Source: Vibrio maritimus
GTDB lineage: Bacteria > Pseudomonadota > Gammaproteobacteria > Enterobacterales > Vibrionaceae
Direction of reading: 5' to 3'
Assembly: GCF_021441885.1 (NCBI RefSeq)
Contig: NZ_CP090439.1
Location: 1,054,001-1,118,000, forward strand
Length of the DNA: 64,000 bases
This document shows positions 15,801 to 24,457 of the stretch, piece after piece. The position numbers and the translations under genes are program-made. Under the pieces are notes generated by a model. That model ran no database searches. It saw only the letters and a list, made by a program, of their open reading frames with translations, and was not told the DNA's origin. How positions within the stretch are numbered: position 1 is the stretch's first letter; each line of letters opens with the position of its first letter.

Positions 15801-17294
15801 TTAATTGAGTGCCATCGACATGATTTTTTGCTGGGTCGCTTCAGGTCCGTCGATAAGACCTTTCAGCTTGCCTTCGTGCATTACCAAAATGCGGTCACTC
15901 ATTCCCATGACTTCCGGAAGTTCTGAAGAGATCATGACTAAGCTTTTCCCCATACCGGTAAGTAAGCGCATGAGCTTGTAGATTTCGGATTTCGCCCCCA
16001 CGTCGATGCCTCGTGTTGGCTCATCTAGGAACAGGATATCGGGCTTCGTTAGCATCCATCGAGCGAGCAATACTTTTTGTTGGTTACCGCCGCTGAGGTT
16101 ATCGATCATTTCGTACATGCCTGGCGTTTTGACTTTCAGCTTCTCACAGTGTGTTTGGCTGTCTTGCTTCATCTTTCTGACATCCAACACATTCACCACT
16201 TTGTTTCTGTATGCGTCCAAATGAGCAATCGAAGTATTGGCGAAGATATCGAGCATCAAGTAGAGCCCTGAATGACGTCGATCCTCGGTTAGGAAAGCCA
16301 TTTTGTGTTGGATGGCATCTTGTGGCGTATTGATTTCCACTACGTCACCATTAATTCTAATAGTTCCAGTATCCTTCTGTCTGACACCAAATAACGTCTC
16401 TATCAGCTCTGTTCGTCCCGCTCCCACAAGACCTGCAATACCGAGTATTTCACCTTCATGGAGTGTGAAATTGATGTCGTTGAATGCGCCATCGACGCTG
16501 AGATTCTCAACTTCTAACCGTGTTTTACCGGGTTTGGCCGTTGCTGGTGGGAATACATCGCCTAAGTCACGACCTACCATCATCTGCACCAGTTCATCGT
16601 TGTTGGTTGCCTTTGCTTCTCGCTCGCCCACAAAACAACCATCACGGAACACGGTGATATCGTCGCAAATTCTAAAAATCTCATCCATTTTGTGGCTGAT
16701 ATAAACAATGGCGCAACCACGAGCTTTAAGCATTTCAATGATGTCAAAGAGATGGTCTACCTCTTTGTCAGTGAGCGCTGAGGTCGGCTCATCCATAATG
16801 ATGATCTCGGATTGGTAAGAGATAGCTTTGGCGATCTCGACCATTTGCATGGTGGCAACCGTGAGATCACTCATTGGTGTTTTAGGGTCGAGCTGAAGAT
16901 CTAACTTCGCCAGCAACTCTGCGGTATCACTGTACATTTTGGCGTGGTCTACTAATCGTAAAGGGCCTTTAAGAGGCTCTCGACCTAACCAGATATTTTC
17001 CGCGATACTGCGGTGCAAAATTGGCGATAGCTCCTGATGTATCATTGAGATACCAGCTTCAAGTGCTTCCTTTGCACCTTGGAACTCAACATTCTCACCC
17101 TTATAGCGAATGGTGCCGCTATCGCGCTGGTAGATACCGAACATCACCTTCATTAGCGTAGATTTTCCGGCACCGTTTTCACCCATCAATGCCATGACTC
17201 GACCTTGCTTTAACGTGAGCTGAACGTTATCGAGCGCCTTTACACCTGGGAAGGTTTTGGTAATGCCACGCATTTCTAGTAGGACTTGACTCAT
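15801..17294 (-). CDS. Ribose/inositol-type ABC transporter ATP-binding protein (two-domain)
   Basis: The 497-residue protein has two ABC domains as in RbsA. The first has Walker A GENGAGKST (38-46) and Walker B IIMDEPTSAL. The second has a degenerate Walker A GLVGAGRTEL and an intact signature LSGGNQQKVLLARW near residue 404 with FLDEPTRGIDVG. The asymmetry is normal for this family. It lies 86 bp upstream of the permease and powers sugar uptake. Confidence 0.9.
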   Translation of the reverse strand: MSQVLLEMRGITKTFPGVKALDNVQLTLKQGRVMALMGENGAGKSTLMKVMFGIYQRDSGTIRYKGENVEFQGAKEALEAGISMIHQELSPILHRSIAENIWLGREPLKGPLRLVDHAKMYSDTAELLAKLDLQLDPKTPMSDLTVATMQMVEIAKAISYQSEIIIMDEPTSALTDKEVDHLFDIIEMLKARGCAIVYISHKMDEIFRICDDITVFRDGCFVGEREAKATNNDELVQMMVGRDLGDVFPPATAKPGKTRLEVENLSVDGAFNDINFTLHEGEILGIAGLVGAGRTELIETLFGVRQKDTGTIRINGDVVEINTPQDAIQHKMAFLTEDRRHSGLYLMLDIFANTSIAHLDAYRNKVVNVLDVRKMKQDSQTHCEKLKVKTPGMYEMIDNLSGGNQQKVLLARWMLTKPDILFLDEPTRGIDVGAKSEIYKLMRLLTGMGKSLVMISSELPEVMGMSDRILVMHEGKLKGLIDGPEATQQKIMSMALN

Positions 17295-17357
17295 ACTATT
17301 ACTACTCCGAAAAATGCTCCGTATTCTTGAGAGGGGGAGAATACGGAGCGAGGGTGG

Positions 17358-18365
17358 TTAACCTTTCTGCTTCGCTTCAAATGCTTCTAGATTGCTTTGA
17401 GTCACGAGCTCGGCAGGGATCCAAGTGACTTGTTCGTGTTGTTTGCCGTTAACAGCGTCAACCGCTGCATCAATAGCGCCTCGAGCTTGACCGGCTCCAT
17501 CTTGGAATACCGTAGCGCTTAGCGCGCCATCTTTTACCGCGACGAGACCATCAGGGGTGGCATCAACACCCACGACGAGCGTGTCATCCAGTTTGCCAGC
17601 AGCGCGAAGCGCTTGAATTGCACCGAGTGCCATGTCGTCGTTATTAGCAACGATGATGTCAAGTTGGTCGCCAGAGTTGAGCCAGTTCTCCATTACAGTC
17701 ATGCCTTGTGAGCGCTGCCACAGACCTGTTTGCTTTCTTACCACATTGAAATTCGGATTGTTTGCCAAGAAGTCTTCTACGCCTTTGGTGCGCATAACGG
17801 CAGCTTCATGAGTCAACATACCCATTAGAATCGCGACATTGCCTCCGTCGACAGAATCCGTGATGTATTGAGCTTGTGTTTCGCCGAATTTCAATTCTTC
17901 GGAACCCACGTAGAAAACACTGTCAGGGAGGTAATCAGGTCGGCGGTTTAGATACACAAGCTCGATACCTGCTTTAATGATTCGGTCTGTAAGTGGCTGA
18001 GTTGCATCAGTGTTGACAGGAACCAAAATGATGGCGTCCATTTGCTGAACAATGAAATTTTCGACTTGGCCGAGCTGTTTAGCGGCATCCTCTTTGGCAT
18101 CCACAAAGGTCAGTTCGACCTTGCCATCAAATTGATCCGCGTATTTGTCCATCGCGTCTTTCATGTAGACCATAAAGGTGTCATCGAAGTTTGGTATCGC
18201 GACGCCGATGCGTGTCACGTCTTCTTGTTTCGCCTCTTGGCCGCAGGCTGTAAGAACAATCAGTCCCATAACCATTAACGTACCTTTGAGTAGTGCTTTT
18301 GCGTTTGACGCGAGTGTTAACAATCTGTCCAGCAACATAGTAATCCCTTGTTTCTCCGTTGGCAT
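17358..18365 (-). CDS. Sugar ABC transporter substrate-binding lipoprotein (probable inositol binder)
   Basis: This type 1 periplasmic binding protein has a long N-terminal leader ending in LIVLTACG, a lipobox, followed by TRIGVAIPNFDDTFMVYMKD, LVPVNTDATQPL, ANNDDMALGA and VGVDATPDGL, typical ribose/inositol/galactose binding-protein segments. AAGGAGG is 5 bp before the ATG at 18365, which I chose; ATGs at 18389 and 18338 are alternatives, and the last gives a shorter, more typical signal. It is the first gene of the three-gene transporter operon. Ligand identity comes from context only. Confidence 0.86.
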   Translation of the reverse strand: MPTEKQGITMLLDRLLTLASNAKALLKGTLMVMGLIVLTACGQEAKQEDVTRIGVAIPNFDDTFMVYMKDAMDKYADQFDGKVELTFVDAKEDAAKQLGQVENFIVQQMDAIILVPVNTDATQPLTDRIIKAGIELVYLNRRPDYLPDSVFYVGSEELKFGETQAQYITDSVDGGNVAILMGMLTHEAAVMRTKGVEDFLANNPNFNVVRKQTGLWQRSQGMTVMENWLNSGDQLDIIVANNDDMALGAIQALRAAGKLDDTLVVGVDATPDGLVAVKDGALSATVFQDGAGQARGAIDAAVDAVNGKQHEQVTWIPAELVTQSNLEAFEAKQKG

Positions 18366-18844
18366 AAATGCCTCCTTGGTATCCATCACACCTATCTATC
18401 GATAAATATGAACATTTCATTTCGTTATTAGATGAAATTTCTAGAGTGTTTATTCAGTATTTACTCTGACTTTTTATAAAACGGTTTGGATAGTCGGCAT
18501 TGAAAAATATTTTCTATCCCCCGTTGGTTTTTAACTATATGTTGATGTTTAAATTATCACCACTGTTAATGTGGCATAAATGTTAAAAGTGTTACGCTGA
18601 TCTCATTGGTTTTCTTGGCTTAGTGCTCGATTTGAGTTTAAGTGGTTGATTTAATGCTAAATACATATTTTTTAACGTGTGTTTAATTAAAGTGTCCACT
18701 AGAGCTTTTGTTCGTATTGAGTTTTGAAATGAGATTGTCGATAAATGAAAAAATATTATCAAAATCTTATCGTATTCTGCGTCGGTTGTTCGGTTTGGTC
18801 GAAAAAGAAGCGACAGATCACGGTTTTCTAGAATAATTTCACTC

Positions 18845-18850
18845 TATAAT
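18845..18850 (+). promoter_or_regulatory. -10 box of the iolC-DUF2090/iolA promoter
   Basis: A perfect TATAAT lies 42 bp before the start codon and 4 bp before the operator palindrome. The -35 region is weak. Confidence 0.55.
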
Positions 18851-18854
18851 AAAA

Positions 18855-18870
18855 TGAAATAAACGTTTCA
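18855..18870. promoter_or_regulatory. Probable RpiR operator at the iolC-DUF2090/iolA promoter
   Basis: TGAAATAAACGTTTCA has perfect arms and the centre TAAACG. Its placement directly after the -10 box would block transcription start, consistent with repression. Confidence 0.7.
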
Positions 18871-18891
18871 TTTGGTCTTGGAGGAGATGAC

Positions 18892-20802
18892 ATGATGAGG
18901 CAGCAGGATAAGATGTTTGACGTGATCTGTATGGGTAGGGTCGCCGTCGATTTTTACGGTCAACAAATAGGCTCCCGTTTAGAAGATATGAGTAGCTTTG
19001 CCAAGTACCTTGGAGGGTCATCGGGAAACGTCGCCTATGGTACGGCAAGACAAGGTTTAAAGTCGTCAATGCTCGCTCGAGTTGGTGATGAGCACATGGG
19101 GCGCTTTTTACGCGAGGAGCTAAACAGACTCGGCGTTGATACCAGCTATTTAATTACTGATAAAGAGCGGCTGACGGCGTTGGTGATTCTTGGTATCAAA
19201 GATGAAGATACCTTTCCGCTGATTTTCTACCGTGACAACTGTGCTGATATGGCGATTACAGCAGATGACGTTGATGAGGAGTATATTGCCTCTTCGCGTT
19301 GCCTAGTGATTACTGGAACTCACCTCTCGAACCCGAAAACCCGTGATGCCGTACTGACAGCGCTCGGTTATGCCAGAAAACACGGTGTTAGAACGGCACT
19401 TGATATCGACTATCGCCCAGTGCTTTGGGGGCTCACGTCGCTTGGCGATGGTGAAACGCGTTTTATCGAATCTGGAGCCGTCACTGACCAGTTGCAGGAA
19501 GTCCTCGGTTTATTTGATCTTATTGTTGGTACGGAGGAAGAGTTCCATATTGCAGGTGGGTCCACAGATACCCTTCAAGCGCTAAATGGCGTTCGAAAAG
19601 CGACAGATGCAGTCTTGGTTTGTAAGCGAGGAGCACAAGGCTGTTCAGTGTATGAATCGCAAATCCCAGATCACCTTGACGGCGCCATTAATGCAACGGG
19701 GGTTCGAGTGGATGTACTTAATGTGCTTGGTGCGGGCGACGCGTTTATGTCCGGCTTACTAAGAGGTTACCTCAATGATGAAAGCTGGCAGCAAGCGTGT
19801 GATTATGCCAACGCCTGCGGCGCTCTGGTCGTTTCTCGACATGGCTGCGCACCCGCAATGCCGAGTAAGGAAGAACTGGATGATTACTTATCTCGTGCAG
19901 AATCCGTTGCTAGACCTGATCTTGATACCAAGCTAAACCACCTTCACCGAGTGACAACACGAGATAAGTCATGGGACGATTTGTGCATATTGGCATTTGA
20001 TCATCGAAGCCAGTTTGAGCAAATGGCTCAAGATGCTGGCGTATCAGTGTCTCGAATTTCACCTCTTAAGCAACTGATTTTAAGTGCATACCAAGAGTCA
20101 GTGGACGAACTGGGGCTGCAGGGGCTGGCGGGACTATTATGCGATAGTACTTACGGACAAGCGGCGCTTAATCAAGCAACAGGCAAAGACTGGTGGATCG
20201 GTCGTCCTATTGAATTGCCAAGCTCCCGACCTCTGGTGCTCGAACACGGCAATATTGGTTCTCAACTGGTGTCTTGGCCACAAGAGCACATCGTGAAGTG
20301 CTTAGTGTTCTATCACCCACATGATGAGCAGGGACTTAGAGTTGAGCAAGAGAAAACTCTCGAAGAAGTGTACCTAGCCTGTTGTCAGTCTGGGCATGAA
20401 CTGTTGCTCGAGGTCATTCTTCCAAAAGACCTACCCCAAGATGAAACACATTATATTGCGGCCATCGAGCGCTTCTATGAGCTAGGCATTAAACCTGATT
20501 GGTGGAAACTGCCTGCATTAACAACCTCATCATGGAGTCAGCTAGAGCGCGTGATCGAGAACCAAGACCCTCACTGTCACGGCGTGGTATTGCTAGGGCT
20601 AGATGCCCCTCAAGAGCGGTTAATCGAAGGCTTTGCTACTGCGAGGGCGAGCTCATTAGTCAAAGGATTTGCCGTTGGTAGAACTATCTTTGGAGATGCG
20701 TCTCGCGCTTGGCTTGCTGGGACGATCGATGATGAAGCCTTTAAGAATCAAATCAAACTGAAATACCAAACCCTAATTTCTGCTTGGCAGCAAACCGCGT
20801 AA
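18892..20802 (+). CDS. iolC: IolC-DUF2090 fusion: 5-dehydro-2-deoxygluconokinase plus putative DKGP aldolase domain
   Basis: The 636-residue protein has two parts. Residues 1 to about 325 form a PfkB kinase (GGSSGNVAYGTARQG early, GAGDAFMSG near 280). Residues from about 335 to the end match DUF2090, with CILAFDHRSQF near 365, GLLCDSTYG, VLEHGNIGSQ and WWKLPAL, an aldolase-like TIM-barrel domain found fused to IolC in many proteobacteria and proposed to cleave 2-deoxy-5-keto-gluconate 6-phosphate. GGAGGAG at 18880-18886 serves ATG 18892 or 18895. It duplicates the stand-alone iolC and iolJ of the first block and is followed after 23 bp by iolA. Confidence 0.9.
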   Translation: MMRQQDKMFDVICMGRVAVDFYGQQIGSRLEDMSSFAKYLGGSSGNVAYGTARQGLKSSMLARVGDEHMGRFLREELNRLGVDTSYLITDKERLTALVILGIKDEDTFPLIFYRDNCADMAITADDVDEEYIASSRCLVITGTHLSNPKTRDAVLTALGYARKHGVRTALDIDYRPVLWGLTSLGDGETRFIESGAVTDQLQEVLGLFDLIVGTEEEFHIAGGSTDTLQALNGVRKATDAVLVCKRGAQGCSVYESQIPDHLDGAINATGVRVDVLNVLGAGDAFMSGLLRGYLNDESWQQACDYANACGALVVSRHGCAPAMPSKEELDDYLSRAESVARPDLDTKLNHLHRVTTRDKSWDDLCILAFDHRSQFEQMAQDAGVSVSRISPLKQLILSAYQESVDELGLQGLAGLLCDSTYGQAALNQATGKDWWIGRPIELPSSRPLVLEHGNIGSQLVSWPQEHIVKCLVFYHPHDEQGLRVEQEKTLEEVYLACCQSGHELLLEVILPKDLPQDETHYIAAIERFYELGIKPDWWKLPALTTSSWSQLERVIENQDPHCHGVVLLGLDAPQERLIEGFATARASSLVKGFAVGRTIFGDASRAWLAGTIDDEAFKNQIKLKYQTLISAWQQTA

Positions 20803-20825
20803 CTCACAGAGAATTTGGAGCAAAT

Positions 20826-22337
20826 ATGGAAACCGTTCAAAACTATATCGCAGGTGAAATCGTTTTAAGTCACAGCGAACGCTTTGCACCTGTCTATAAC
20901 CCTGCAACAGGGGAGCAAATCAAACAAGTAGTACTCAGTTCGGAGGAAGAGGCCAACGAAGCGATTGAAATCGCCAAGCAAGCATTCAGTTCGTGGTCAA
21001 AAACCTCACCACTTAAGCGTGCGCGTGTAATGTTCAAGTTCAAATCATTGCTAGAAGCGAACACGGATAAATTGGCACGATTGATATCTACCGAGCATGG
21101 CAAGATATACTCAGATGCGGTCGGTGAGGTAACGCGTGGTTTAGAAGTGGTCGAGTTCGCTTGCGGTATCCCGCATCTACAAAAAGGTGAGCATTCAGCG
21201 AATGTAGGGACAGGTGTTGATAGCCACTCTCTCATGCAGCCTGTTGGGGTATGCGTGGGCATTACGCCTTTTAACTTTCCCGCTATGGTTCCGATGTGGA
21301 TGTTTCCTATTGCCTTAGCAACTGGTAATACATTCATTTTGAAGCCATCAGAGAAAGATCCGTCAACGGCATTGCTGCTCGCTGAACTGCTTAAAGAAGC
21401 TGGGCTGCCAGATGGTGTGTTCAACGTCATCAATGGTGATAAAACGGTGGTGGATACGCTCCTGACATCACCTGATGTCGATGCGGTCAGCTTTGTCGGC
21501 TCAACGCCAATCGCCGAGTATATCTACACGACAGCCTCAGCGCATGGCAAGCGCTGTCAAGCGCTAGGCGGTGCTAAAAATCATTGCATTCTGATGCCAG
21601 ACACTGACCTTGATATGGCGGTGAACGCGATAGTAGGCGCAGCGTTCGGGGCAGCAGGCGAGCGATGCATGGCGTTATCGGTTGCCGTCGCTGTCGGTGA
21701 TGAGATCGCAGACCAATTGATTGAACAGCTCAAAACAAAAGTTGCTGCAATGCGAGTAGGGCCGGGTTTAGTAGACGGGCAAGAAAACGATATGGGTCCC
21801 GTAATCTCTGCGGAGCATAGACAAAAGATCTGCGATTACATTTCTACGGGTGAGAGCCAAGGCGCGAAGATCGTTATCGACGGGCGAGACTTTTCGGTGG
21901 CCGGCAATGAAACGGGCTTTTTTGTAGGTCCAACACTCATCGATAATGTCACGCCAACGATGACCATTTATCAAGAGGAAATTTTTGGTCCTGTCTTAGC
22001 GGTTGTTCGAGTCAGCGATTATGACACCGCGCTTAAGCTTATCAATCAGCACGAGTTTGGCAATGGCACCGCAATCTTTACTCGTGATGGAGAGACTGCT
22101 CGGCAGTTCAGTGAAGATGTACAGGCGGGCATGGTGGGGATCAATGTTCCAATTCCAGTTCCTATGGCGTTCCATAGTTTCGGTGGTTGGAAACGCTCTG
22201 TGTTTGGTCCTCTCAATGTTCATGGTAATGATGGCGTTCGTTTCTACACCAAAATGAAAACAGTCACGAGTCGCTGGCCAACCAGTGTTCGCCTAGAGCA
22301 GCACAGTAGCGCGTTTACGATGCCAACAATGGAGTAA
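20826..22337 (+). CDS. iolA: IolA/MmsA, (methyl)malonate-semialdehyde dehydrogenase, acylating
   Basis: The 503-residue CoA-dependent aldehyde dehydrogenase turns malonic semialdehyde into acetyl-CoA and CO2, the last step of the inositol pathway. It has GITPFNFPAMVPMWMFPIA, SFVGSTPIAEYIY, GAKNHCILMPD and the catalytic cysteine in GERCMALSVAV near residue 280, the sequence that marks MmsA-type enzymes. The ATG at 20826 follows GGAG at 20817-20820. It is the only such enzyme in the window and would serve both aldolase branches. Confidence 0.93.
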   Translation: METVQNYIAGEIVLSHSERFAPVYNPATGEQIKQVVLSSEEEANEAIEIAKQAFSSWSKTSPLKRARVMFKFKSLLEANTDKLARLISTEHGKIYSDAVGEVTRGLEVVEFACGIPHLQKGEHSANVGTGVDSHSLMQPVGVCVGITPFNFPAMVPMWMFPIALATGNTFILKPSEKDPSTALLLAELLKEAGLPDGVFNVINGDKTVVDTLLTSPDVDAVSFVGSTPIAEYIYTTASAHGKRCQALGGAKNHCILMPDTDLDMAVNAIVGAAFGAAGERCMALSVAVAVGDEIADQLIEQLKTKVAAMRVGPGLVDGQENDMGPVISAEHRQKICDYISTGESQGAKIVIDGRDFSVAGNETGFFVGPTLIDNVTPTMTIYQEEIFGPVLAVVRVSDYDTALKLINQHEFGNGTAIFTRDGETARQFSEDVQAGMVGINVPIPVPMAFHSFGGWKRSVFGPLNVHGNDGVRFYTKMKTVTSRWPTSVRLEQHSSAFTMPTME

Positions 22338-22360
22338 TCGTCTATCAGTTTGCATGACAT

Positions 22361-22386
22361 AAGACCGCCAAAGTGCGGTCTTTTCT
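22361..22386. terminator. Bidirectional terminator between iolA and the LysR gene
   Basis: AAGACCGC (22361-22368) and GCGGTCTT (22375-22382) form an 8-bp stem with a 6-base loop, followed by T residues rightwards. It sits between the convergent iolA and lysR-type genes. Confidence 0.75.
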
Positions 22387-23323
22387 ACTTGCTTACTCTG
22401 AGTTGATCTTCAATCAATCCTCGCAGCCAAATGAGCGCTGAGTTGCGGGCCATTTTCGTTGGCCACACCATGTAGGAGTCAAAGGTTTTGGTTTCAAATG
22501 GAAAGGGCAACGACTGTAAGTTGAACATCTCTCCGTACTGGAGAAAGAGAGTTTCCGGCACGACGGCAAGTGCTTGAGACTGTGATACAGATGGCAACAT
22601 ACCAAGTAGGGATGAATGTTGGCTGAAGACTTTGCGGGGTGGTAGCACATCACTCACTAACCATTCTACAAATGTTAGATTTTCGCGACGAATATTAAGC
22701 AGTACGTGGTTTTCGTCCATGTACCTTTGTTTGGTCATCTTGCCATCTTGTAGTCTGGGATGAGTCGCGCTGGCAATACAGATCAAGCCGTCACTGTGCA
22801 GAAGTTTAGACTGAAATACACGACTATCTGATGGAGCAACATCGATCACCAAGTCTACTTTTTCCATGCGCAAGTCTTCGTAGATACGCGCGTCTTTGGG
22901 GGGGAGTTCTTTCAGTACAAGCGAGATGTTGGGGTATTTTTCAAACACATGCATACGCTTGTGTAGACGCAGTAAGGCTGCTTCATGACAATAGATAACG
23001 AATCGACGTCGACTGGATTCTGGCTCAAAGTTGGCGAGCCCTTCGATGAACCTATCAATCCCGAGAATATGTTCTTGTACGTGCTCATAGAGCTCAACCG
23101 CAAAACGGGTTGGCTTGATGCCACGCCCTGTGCGCGTGAAGAGCTCACCGCCCACAGCGTCTTTCAACCTTGCTAACGCATTACTGACCGATGACTGCGT
23201 TAAATCGAGCTGTTCTGCAGATTTCGTGACCGACTCTGTCTCGTAAGTGGACACAAAAACTCGCAGCAGGTTAAGATCAAACTTCTTTCCGCTAGCTTTT
23301 CCAGTTTTATCCTTGTTATCCAT
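22385..23323 (-). CDS. LysR-family transcriptional regulator
   Basis: The 312-residue protein has the LysR winged helix (FDLNLLRVFVSTYETESVTK and AEQLDLTQSSVSNALARLKD, residues 15-55) and an effector-binding domain behind it. It lies 33 bp downstream of the efflux permease on the same strand, so it is probably co-transcribed with the efflux operon rather than with the inositol genes. The inducer is not predictable. Confidence 0.88.
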   Translation of the reverse strand: MDNKDKTGKASGKKFDLNLLRVFVSTYETESVTKSAEQLDLTQSSVSNALARLKDAVGGELFTRTGRGIKPTRFAVELYEHVQEHILGIDRFIEGLANFEPESSRRRFVIYCHEAALLRLHKRMHVFEKYPNISLVLKELPPKDARIYEDLRMEKVDLVIDVAPSDSRVFQSKLLHSDGLICIASATHPRLQDGKMTKQRYMDENHVLLNIRRENLTFVEWLVSDVLPPRKVFSQHSSLLGMLPSVSQSQALAVVPETLFLQYGEMFNLQSLPFPFETKTFDSYMVWPTKMARNSALIWLRGLIEDQLRVSK

Positions 23324-23356
23324 TGTGCATCCTTGCCAAGTGCATGTTTAGGGGGA

Positions 23357-24457
23357 CTAATCCAAGTTCTTCTTAAATCTTAGTGCAGCAACAACAATAC
23401 CGATGACGGTAAACCCTGCGAGCCAGAGTGTATCTCGCCACATGTCCATTAAATCAGCGCCACGTAAAATAATTCCTCGGATCATGCGCATGAAGTGGGT
23501 CGCGGGCAATGCTTCTGCTATCCATTGTGCCGCCATTGGCATGGCTTCATAGGGGAACATAAAGCCAGACAACAGAATGGAAGGAAGTAAAATAAACACT
23601 GTCATCTGCATGGCTTGAAGCTGAGTCTGAGCAATGGTCGAGATAACGAGCCCAAGCGTTAAGCTTGCGGCGATAAAGAGTAGACTGCCAAGCAGTATCT
23701 GACTAATTTGTCCGTTAATCGGCACGCTGAAAATCAAATAGCCTAGCCCCAAAATAATAAAAATCTGTATTAGACCAATGAAGATATAGGGCACAATCTT
23801 ACCGATCATTAACTCCATCGAATGAATAGGAGTGGTGATGAGTAGCTCTAAATTGCCACGCTCACGTTCACGCACTATCGCGGCGCTGGTAAATAGAATC
23901 ATGGTCATGGTTAAGATCACACCAAGCAGACCAGGCACAATATTTACTGCAGAACGTTGGCTTGGGTTATAGAGCAGTGTCGCTTCAAAGGTTTTGGTTT
24001 GGTTGGGCTGATAGCCCGCGATGGCAAACTCAGCGATGGGCATGGTTTGAAGTGAGAGCAACGCAGCGCTGACCATAGTATCTGAGCCATCGACAAGCCA
24101 TTGTCCGAGCGTCTCTTGGTGGGTAATGCGCTGCGTGAGGTTAGTGGGCAATATGAGCGCAGCGCGCACTACTCCTTCTCTGATTGCGGTCTCTGCTTCC
24201 TTAACCGTCGGATAATAGGCTTTGACATTGACCACCTGAGTGACTTTCACCGCTTCGACAATCACTCGCCCAGGGGCTGATTCACTCTTATCGACGACAG
24301 CAACGGGTATGTTGCGAACGTCAGTATTCATGGCAAAGCCAAATAGAATCAGTTGGATCAGAGGGATCATGATCACCATGCCAAATGTAATGCGGTCTCT
24401 CGACAGTTGGCGGATTTCTTTGACCATGATGGCGCTCATGCGCGTTAGACTTTTCAT
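23357..24457 (-). CDS. ABC-2 type transporter permease (YbhR/YhhJ-like)
   Basis: The 366-residue protein has one N-terminal helix (about 22-42), a large extracytoplasmic region and a C-terminal block of five helices, with the ABC-2 signature around IVREREGRNLELL-like residues (here IVRERERGNLELLITTPI). It belongs to drug or lipid exporters of the YbhFSR type. Its ATG overlaps the end of the ATPase gene by 4 bp, showing translational coupling. Confidence 0.87.
   Translation of the reverse strand: MKSLTRMSAIMVKEIRQLSRDRITFGMVIMIPLIQLILFGFAMNTDVRNIPVAVVDKSESAPGRVIVEAVKVTQVVNVKAYYPTVKEAETAIREGVVRAALILPTNLTQRITHQETLGQWLVDGSDTMVSAALLSLQTMPIAEFAIAGYQPNQTKTFEATLLYNPSQRSAVNIVPGLLGVILTMTMILFTSAAIVRERERGNLELLITTPIHSMELMIGKIVPYIFIGLIQIFIILGLGYLIFSVPINGQISQILLGSLLFIAASLTLGLVISTIAQTQLQAMQMTVFILLPSILLSGFMFPYEAMPMAAQWIAEALPATHFMRMIRGIILRGADLMDMWRDTLWLAGFTVIGIVVAALRFKKNLD

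Larger units (their letters stand above)
18366..18891. other. 526-bp divergent regulatory region between the sugar ABC operon and iolC-DUF2090
   Basis: No gene is visible. It contains a perfect operator and -10 box for the rightward gene (18845-18870). Near the leftward gene it holds a degenerate half-site (AACATTTCA, 18411-18419) and an everted pair ATTTCAT/ATGAAAT (18414-18420 and 18432-18438). The middle is AT-rich without recognisable motifs. Confidence 0.55.

Noticed and set aside
18405..18438. Operator for the sugar ABC operon
   Set aside because: Only a half-site and an everted pair are present and the spacing differs from all other sites; I kept it as a note in the intergenic entry, not as an operator.
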